From: an uncultured Collinsella sp.
GTDB taxonomy: Bacteria > Actinomycetota > Coriobacteriia > Coriobacteriales > Coriobacteriaceae
Reading direction: 5' to 3'
NCBI GenBank assembly: GCA_900556705.1
Contig: USPT01000060.1
Coordinates: 1 to 6,139 of the forward strand
Length of the DNA stretch: 6,139 bases
The notes under the pieces: model-generated
Seen by the model: only the letters and a program-made list of their open reading frames with translations
Told to the model about the DNA's origin: nothing
Databases searched by the model: none
Shown here: positions 1 through 4,535 of the stretch, piece by piece
How the letters are laid out: each line of letters starts with the position of its first letter
How positions within the stretch are numbered: position 1 is the stretch's first letter
Position numbers and translations under genes: made by a program

Positions 1-1290
1 TCGCGCGGCGGCACCATCGGCTACATGCCGCCCGAGCAGCTCGATATCGAGACCGGCACGGTCGATGAGCGCGCCGATGTCTTTGCCCTCGCCTGTGTGA
101 TCTACGAGGGCCTGTGCGGCAGCGCTCCCTTTATGGCGGCCACGCCCGCCGACTCGCTCGACCGCATCATCGGCGGCGCCACCTATCCCAGCGAGCTGAT
201 ACCACACTTTCCCCCGGGAGCCGAGGCCGCGCTCATGAGCGCGCTCTCCCCCATGCCGCAGGACCGCCCCAACAGCATCGAGGCATTTTGCGACCAGCTC
301 CTTGCCGGTCTGGGCAGCGTGCGCGAGGGCCGTCGCAGCCTGGAGCAAATGGTTGGCGAGCTTTCGGATGACGAGCATGAGCTCGACGATATCGAGCCGT
401 CGCACTGCGAAGACGACGCCATCGAGGTCGACCCCGCACTCGGCTGGGCGGGCACGCGCTGGAGCCATGCGCGCGACTACACCATGCACGCTATCTCGGC
501 GCTAACGTGTGGCACCTTTAGCTTTTTGCTGATGCAAACGGCCGGAGTCGCGGCGCTTCCCGGCCTGGTCATTGCGGCCATCGCGATCGGAGCGGCGGCT
601 GGCCTGGCCCCCCAGATTGGCTCGGCTATCTCGGCTGTGGGCTTTTTGGTGCTCATGGCCAACGCCACCATGCAGGCACAGGGCATCCTGTCGATGCTGC
701 CCGTCGCGGTGATCTTTGCCGCCGCCATGTCCGGTTGGTGGATCGCCTGGGGTCGCACCGAGGCTGCCGCGAGCGCCGCGCTCACCTGTGCGCTCGCGCT
801 TGGCTGTCTGACCGGCAATACCTTCCTGGCAGCTGGGGTCGCCGCCGGTGTCGCGTCATTTTGGCTCGGCCCGGCAAGCGCCGCCGCGGCAACGGGCATG
901 GGCGCGCTTTTTGCCCGTCTGGCCACGGTCGCGCTTTCAGCCGGAGGCGTGCTGGGGCTCGGTAACGTTGCCGCAGCGCTGGGAGATCCGCTCCTTTGGA
1001 CTGCCTTTGTGCTGGTCGCGGCAACTGCCGCAGCGTCATCCGCGCTGCTCAATGTCCATGCCAAGCGTGCCAATCAGGGCTCAAACCTTGCCGCAATCGC
1101 CGCCATCGCTGTCACCGGCATCGGCTGCGCGGCGGCGTCCTGTCTTGCACACCATATGGAAATTGCCAGCCTTGCAGCCGCGGTCATCGCCAAGGCGGCG
1201 GTTGCGGGAATCCTATCCTCTATAATCGTTGGGATATGCCTATATTTGCTCGGATACCAAAGAACCTATACGGAGAGTGATCTTTCGTGA
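1..1290 (+). CDS. Ser/Thr protein kinase with polytopic membrane C-terminus (5' truncated)
   Basis: The frame is open from base 1 and lacks its N-terminus; 429 codons precede the TGA. The first residues carry the kinase P+1/APE region (GTIGYMPPEQ, with PPE in place of APE), then the subdomain IX block DERADVFALACVIYE and the subdomain XI Arg (PQDRP). This is the C-lobe of a bacterial PknB-like kinase, ending near visible residue 105. An acidic linker follows (about 115-145, ELSDDEHELDDIE), then from about nt 478 to 1257 some eight to ten Ala/Gly/Leu-rich hydrophobic stretches separated by very short loops. No PASTA or other extracellular domain is present. By family it should phosphorylate Ser/Thr on cytosolic or membrane proteins; the adjacent FHA and PP2C genes suggest it writes the marks they read and erase. 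The catalytic loop (HRD) and ATP-binding lobe are outside the window, so activity cannot be judged. The stop overlaps the fhaA start by 4 bases. Confidence 0.9.
   Translation, partial: SRGGTIGYMPPEQLDIETGTVDERADVFALACVIYEGLCGSAPFMAATPADSLDRIIGGATYPSELIPHFPPGAEAALMSALSPMPQDRPNSIEAFCDQLLAGLGSVREGRRSLEQMVGELSDDEHELDDIEPSHCEDDAIEVDPALGWAGTRWSHARDYTMHAISALTCGTFSFLLMQTAGVAALPGLVIAAIAIGAAAGLAPQIGSAISAVGFLVLMANATMQAQGILSMLPVAVIFAAAMSGWWIAWGRTEAAASAALTCALALGCLTGNTFLAAGVAAGVASFWLGPASAAAATGMGALFARLATVALSAGGVLGLGNVAAALGDPLLWTAFVLVAATAAASSALLNVHAKRANQGSNLAAIAAIAVTGIGCAAASCLAHHMEIASLAAAVIAKAAVAGILSSIIVGICLYLLGYQRTYTESDLS
1221..1226 (+). promoter_or_regulatory. possible internal -10 element (TATAAT)
   Basis: A perfect TATAAT hexamer lies in a local A+T-rich dip (about 1208-1275) at the 3' end of the kinase gene, about 60 bases before the fhaA start. 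No convincing -35 is found at 16-18 bases; TTGCGG at 1202-1207 leaves a spacer of only 13. The dip also encodes a membrane segment (SIIVGICLYLLGY), which may explain the composition. It could be a secondary promoter for fhaA onward, but this is weak. Confidence 0.2.
1272..1277 (+). promoter_or_regulatory. ribosome binding site for fhaA
   Basis: GGAGAG lies 9 bases before the GTG at 1287. It supports the GTG start, which overlaps the kinase stop as GTGA; the next in-frame ATG (1389) would remove much of the conserved N-terminal domain. Confidence 0.7.
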
Positions 1291-2300
1291 ACTTCCTGAA
1301 CATCTTCGAGGACCACGTGGCCGGCATCTTCGGTGCCACCCGTGCCCCGTTCTCCTTTAAGAAGCTTGCCAAGCAGGCCGCTCGCGACATGGAGGATCAG
1401 ACTCTGGTGATTAACGGCGTCAACACGGCGCCGGCACTCTATACCATCCTTATCGCCGCCGACGACGATCCCATGCTCGCCCCGTTCTACCCCGAGCTTT
1501 CGCGCGAGGTCCGCGAGTTCGTGAAGGCGCAGGCCGAAAAGCGCCGCTATGTCTTTGTCGGCGAGCCCCTCGTGCGCTTTATGATCGATCCGCAGCTGCG
1601 CGCCGGCAAGTTCTCGGTCTTTGCCGAGAACGTCGATGTCCCCACGCTCGGCCGCCTGTACGAAGAAGAGCGCGCCTATCAGAACGGCCTGGGCCAGAAC
1701 AACTCCGCGGCAAGCCGTGCCGCCAGCGCCCCGCGTGCCGGCCAGCAGCAGTTTGCTGCCCCGCAGCAGCAGCGCCCCGCCGCCATGCCCCAGCAGCAGC
1801 CGACGCCTCGCGCCGCCGCTCCCGACCCGCTTGCCGTGGCAGACCCCTTCGCGCCTAGCGTCCCCGACCCCGCCGCCGCACCCATCCCGGTGCCGCAGAC
1901 CGTCTCGCGCGACGCGCTTGCCGGCATGGGCGGAGCCGCCGCGACCGGTGCCGCCGTGGGCCTAGGCGCCGCAGCCGGCATCGCCTCCAACATGGCGAGC
2001 ACTCGCGCCCCGCAGCGCCCGCTCGCCCAGCTCGTCGACGTCGTGAGCGGCGAGAGCCATAGCATCACCTCCGCACAGGTGACCATCGGTCGCGAGCGCT
2101 CAGTTTCCGACATTGCCCTGCGCGACCCCAACGTGTCGCGCCGCCACGCCCAGCTCACCTTTACGGGCTCGGATTGGTCGATCGAGGACCTCAATTCCAC
2201 CAACGGCACGCTCGTCAACAACCGCCGCATTACGCGCTGCCCGCTGCGCAACGGCGATCTGCTGACGTTTGGCCTGAGTACCTTTGAATTTAGGGGATAG
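1287..2300 (+). CDS. fhaA: FhaA-like protein: DUF3662 plus C-terminal FHA domain
   Basis: A 337-residue cytosolic phospho-Thr reader. Residues 1-115 match the FhaA N-terminal domain (DUF3662): FEDHVAGIFGATRAPFSFKK at the start, an AAR-type helix and a VRFMIDPQLRAGKFSVFAE strand pair. Residues about 135-245 are low-complexity Ala/Pro/Gln with three QQQ runs (153-155, 160-162, 169-171) and a Gly/Ala hydrophobic patch (211-236). Residues 245-337 form an FHA domain with the phosphopeptide-binding signature G268-R269, S284-R-R-H287 and N303-S-T-N-G-T308. In mycobacteria FhaA binds phosphorylated partners of the wall-synthesis machinery, including phospho-MviN. The gene starts with GTG, overlaps the kinase stop by 4 bases, and lies 6 bases before fhaB, fitting a conserved operon role. 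Ortholog assignment is strong from domain order and neighbours; the partner in this organism is inferred. Confidence 0.93.
   Translation: MNFLNIFEDHVAGIFGATRAPFSFKKLAKQAARDMEDQTLVINGVNTAPALYTILIAADDDPMLAPFYPELSREVREFVKAQAEKRRYVFVGEPLVRFMIDPQLRAGKFSVFAENVDVPTLGRLYEEERAYQNGLGQNNSAASRAASAPRAGQQQFAAPQQQRPAAMPQQQPTPRAAAPDPLAVADPFAPSVPDPAAAPIPVPQTVSRDALAGMGGAAATGAAVGLGAAAGIASNMASTRAPQRPLAQLVDVVSGESHSITSAQVTIGRERSVSDIALRDPNVSRRHAQLTFTGSDWSIEDLNSTNGTLVNNRRITRCPLRNGDLLTFGLSTFEFRG
1743..1799 (+). repeat. three (CAG)3 tracts encoding QQQ runs in the FhaA linker
   Basis: In-frame CAG triplets occur at 1743-1751, 1764-1772 and 1791-1799, separated by Ala/Pro codons. They encode three Gln triplets in the disordered linker. 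Exclusive CAG use could allow in-frame slippage and length variation, but each tract is short. Confidence 0.6.
2181..2228 (+). repeat. direct repeat copy 1 (FHA core of fhaA; copy 2 at 2598-2645)
   Basis: Within a 48-base stretch encoding IEDLNSTNGTLVN, 14 bases at the start (ATCGAGGACCTCAA) and 18 further on (AACGGCACGCTCGTCAAC) are identical to fhaB at 2598-2645. The spacing is 417 bases (139 codons), and both copies are in the same frame. It reflects the two conserved FHA binding loops plus shared codon choice. Confidence 0.6.
2292..2297 (+). promoter_or_regulatory. ribosome binding site for fhaB
   Basis: AGGGGA lies inside the last codons of fhaA, 9 bases before the ATG at 2307, so fhaB translation is probably coupled to that of fhaA. 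Confidence 0.75.
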
Positions 2301-2306
2301 TCGCTT

Positions 2307-2723
2307 ATGAACATCGATATCGTCCTTTTTGCAGGCCGCATCGTCCTGGTCGCCCTGCTCTATATCTTCTTGTTCGCCGTCATGAAGACCGGCGTGGGAC
2401 TTGTGCGCGGGCAGCGCCGCGACTCGGCTATCTGGACGATCGATGTGGACAAGGGTCCGCGCGGTATCCGCGGCATCCACGTAGACATGCTCGGCCCCGT
2501 CATCGTCGGTCGCTCGCCATCTTCGGACATCTGCATCAACGAACCGTTCGTCTCGGCCTCGCATGCGCGCTTTTCGCTGCAGGGCCCGGCACTCATCATC
2601 GAGGACCTCAACTCGCTTAACGGCACGCTCGTCAACGGCCGCCAGCTCGTGGAGCCCGCAACGCTGCGTGAGGGCGACGAAGTCCAGATTGGCGACGTGG
2701 TCATGAAGGTGAACCGTCGATGA
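2307..2723 (+). CDS. fhaB: FhaB-like membrane-anchored FHA domain protein
   Basis: A 138-residue protein with one N-terminal membrane span (about residues 5-26, IVLFAGRIVLVALLYIFLFA) followed by Arg/Lys residues (R34, R37, R38), which places the C-terminal part in the cytosol. Residues about 45-138 form an FHA domain with G68-R69, S83-x-x-H86 and N102-S-x-N-G-T107, the residues expected to bind phospho-Thr. Size and build match actinobacterial FhaB (Rv0019c type, also called FipA), which links kinase signalling to the division machinery. The ATG is preceded by AGGGGA in the end of fhaA, and its stop overlaps the phosphatase start as ATGA. A longer acidic head like that of GarA/OdhI is absent, so a role in central metabolism is less likely. 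The binding partner is not shown by the sequence. Confidence 0.94.
   Translation: MNIDIVLFAGRIVLVALLYIFLFAVMKTGVGLVRGQRRDSAIWTIDVDKGPRGIRGIHVDMLGPVIVGRSPSSDICINEPFVSASHARFSLQGPALIIEDLNSLNGTLVNGRQLVEPATLREGDEVQIGDVVMKVNRR
2598..2645 (+). repeat. direct repeat copy 2 (FHA core of fhaB; copy 1 at 2181-2228)
   Basis: This segment of fhaB encodes IEDLNSLNGTLVN and shares 14-base and 18-base identical blocks with 2181-2228 in fhaA. The differences sit mainly around the fourth to seventh codons and the last two. Recombination between copies would remove 417 bases in frame and join the front of FhaA to the end of the FhaB FHA domain. Confidence 0.6.
2706..2712 (+). promoter_or_regulatory. ribosome binding site for the PP2C gene
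   Basis: AAGGTGA inside the end of fhaB lies 7 bases before the ATG at 2720. It favours that start over the in-frame ATG at 2750, whose nearest AGGAG (2730-2734) is 15 bases away. Confidence 0.6.
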
Positions 2724-4519
2724 TCGACGAGGAGAACAAGTCCGCAACCATGACCGAGGCACCGGCTGCCGCCGTAGCTGCACCGGCCCACGCCGCTCCG
2801 GCGGACTCCACACCCGTGGAGCCCGAGGACACCGTGTTCTCCCTGCCTCTTTCGCATGTAACGCATGATATTTCGGATCTCGCCGATAACGAGGGCGAAG
2901 AGGATGCCGCAGCGGCGCCCATCGGCGCACATGCTGCGGAACAGCCCACAGCGCCCGAAGCAACCCCGGCGCCGGCTCACTTTGCAGAGCCCGTCGCCGC
3001 GGCAATCAACGAGAGCGCTGCGGTGTTTGCGGCACCCGAGCCCCCCGCGCCGGCGTTTCCCATAGCCCCGGCATCCGAGGTTGCGCCCGCGTCTACGCCG
3101 GCGCCCGAGCCTATAGACGTTAGCCCGCAAGACGACGAGTCGACCGCCCGCGTTTCCGAGGAGCCCGACTCCCCGGACACCGGCGATTCCGAATCAAACG
3201 CCGAGACCGACACCGTCTCTCCCGGTGACACCGCCGAAATCGACGTTGCCGCCGTTGAGGCCAAGCTCAAAGACCCCGGCTCGACCATGAGCTTTGAACC
3301 CCTGACCGAGGAGCGCATCGAGACCGACTCGACCTATGATGCCGGCACCACCACGCAACTCATGTGGGGCGCCCGCTCCGACGTTGGCTGCGTGCGCCCG
3401 CACAATGAGGATTCCTACCTGGTGCAGTCGCCGCTCTTTTGCGTATGCGACGGCATGGGTGGTCACGCTGCCGGCGAGGTAGCCTCTTCTATCGCTGTCG
3501 AGACCATCGCCAAGACAGCTCCTCAGTCTGCCGACGCCGCACGCCTGGCGGCAGCCGTCGAGGCCGCCAACGCCGCCGTAATCGAGGCGGCCCTGAACGG
3601 CCTGGGCAAGCCCGGCATGGGCTGCACAGCCACCTGCGCCTACATCGAAAACGACACGCTCGCCATCGCCCACGTGGGCGACTCTCGCGCCTATCTGCTC
3701 CACGAGGGCACGCTCATCCGCGTGACCCGCGACCACTCCTACGTGGAGGAGCTCGTGGACGCCGGCGAGATCACGGCAGACGAGGCTCGCGTCCACCCCA
3801 ACCGTTCGGTCATCACCCGTGCGCTGGGCTCGGACCCCGCCATGTATGCCGACCACTTCACTCTGCATATCGAGGAAGGCGACCGCCTGATCCTGTGCTC
3901 TGACGGCCTTTCGAGCATGATTCCCGATAGCGATATCGAGAACATCGCCACGCAATCCTCAACCGCGCAAATCTGCGTCGACAACCTAGTGGACGCGGCG
4001 CTTGCCGCCGGCGGCCACGACAACGTGACCGTAGTAGTCGTTGACCTGGTTGACGATGGCGTCATGCGCGAGGCGCAACGCGTGCGTCGCCGCAACGTTA
4101 CTATCGCCGCCATCCTGGCCCTCGTCTTTGTGCTGGCAGCTGGCATCTGGGCCTACACGGGTGTCACCGGCTCGTACTACCTGGGTACCTACCAGGGCAA
4201 TGTCGCCGTCTGGCGCGGCCTGCCCGGCAAGCCACTCGGACTCAAGCTCCACTGGCTCGAAAGCGAAACCAGCATCAAGCTGTCCGACCTGCCCGAAGAC
4301 ACGCAAAACCGCCTCAAGGCGGGCATTCCGCAAACAAGTGTCGACGATGCGCAGGACACGATATCCAAGTACCGCCACCAGATCGACGAGGAGCAGACCC
4401 GCCAGGTGATCGACGCGCAAACGATTCGCGACAACACCAATCAGGGATCGACCTCCGAATCAGATTCCGAGAAAACCGCCGAACAGTCCGCCGAGGCCGA
4501 GGCCTCCGATAAGAATTAG
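2720..4519 (+). CDS. pstP: PstP-type PP2C Ser/Thr phosphatase with long N-terminal extension
   Basis: A 599-residue metal-dependent phosphatase expected to reverse Ser/Thr phosphorylation at the inner face of the membrane. Residues 1-210 are an Ala/Pro- and Asp/Glu-rich, probably disordered extension. The PP2C domain covers about 211-450 with all main motifs: ARSDVGCVRPHNEDS (218-232), the metal-binding DGMGGHAAGE (244-253), HVGDSRAYL (D321), CSDGL (D395) and GGHDNVTVVVV (D434, N435). After VRRRN comes one membrane span (460-482), then an outer segment (YYLG...GNVAVWRGLPG) resembling the extracytoplasmic part of mycobacterial PstP, and an acidic Ser/Glu-rich tail. PstP usually begins directly with the catalytic domain, so the 210-residue head is unusual. 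The start overlaps fhaB as ATGA. In related bacteria PstP acts on PknA/PknB and their wall-synthesis substrates; here the kinase, two FHA readers and RodA-PBP surround it. Confidence 0.94.
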   Translation: MIDEENKSATMTEAPAAAVAAPAHAAPADSTPVEPEDTVFSLPLSHVTHDISDLADNEGEEDAAAAPIGAHAAEQPTAPEATPAPAHFAEPVAAAINESAAVFAAPEPPAPAFPIAPASEVAPASTPAPEPIDVSPQDDESTARVSEEPDSPDTGDSESNAETDTVSPGDTAEIDVAAVEAKLKDPGSTMSFEPLTEERIETDSTYDAGTTTQLMWGARSDVGCVRPHNEDSYLVQSPLFCVCDGMGGHAAGEVASSIAVETIAKTAPQSADAARLAAAVEAANAAVIEAALNGLGKPGMGCTATCAYIENDTLAIAHVGDSRAYLLHEGTLIRVTRDHSYVEELVDAGEITADEARVHPNRSVITRALGSDPAMYADHFTLHIEEGDRLILCSDGLSSMIPDSDIENIATQSSTAQICVDNLVDAALAAGGHDNVTVVVVDLVDDGVMREAQRVRRRNVTIAAILALVFVLAAGIWAYTGVTGSYYLGTYQGNVAVWRGLPGKPLGLKLHWLESETSIKLSDLPEDTQNRLKAGIPQTSVDDAQDTISKYRHQIDEEQTRQVIDAQTIRDNTNQGSTSESDSEKTAEQSAEAEASDKN

Positions 4520-4527
4520 AAAGGGAG
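4520..4527 (+). promoter_or_regulatory. ribosome binding site for the rodA-pbp gene
   Basis: AAAGGGAG lies directly after the phosphatase stop and 8 bases before the ATG at 4536. The 16-base gap holds nothing else, and no terminator-like hairpin is present. Confidence 0.8.
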
Positions 4528-4535
4528 TGCCGCTT

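Noticed and set aside
477..1073. Minus-strand Ala/Ser/Pro-rich frame opposite the kinase membrane region
   Set aside because: The complement of Ala/Gly-rich codons gives such frames by composition; the plus strand has kinase motifs and membrane segments in frame.
2100..3005. Long minus-strand open frame (301 codons) opposite fhaA, fhaB and pstP
   Set aside because: It spans three plus-strand genes with clear domains, is Arg/Pro/His-rich without recognisable motifs, and is typical of antisense frames in G+C-rich codon-biased DNA.
2360..3130. Minus-strand open frame (256 codons) opposite fhaB and the phosphatase extension
   Set aside because: Cys/Arg/Gly-rich product with no domain and no start signals; a shadow of the sense genes.
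3194..3955. Minus-strand open frame (253 codons) opposite the PP2C domain
   Set aside because: It lies exactly opposite the conserved PP2C motifs, and its Gly/Val/Arg-rich composition mirrors the sense codons.
2750..4519. Alternative phosphatase start at ATG 2750
   Set aside because: Its AGGAG is 15 bases away, longer than usual, while ATG 2720 has AAGGTGA at 7 bases and the ATGA overlap seen in coupled genes. It would change only ten residues.
4520..4535. Possible terminator or promoter between pstP and rodA-pbp
   Set aside because: The gap is 16 bases, filled by the ribosome binding site; no inverted repeat or T-run is present.
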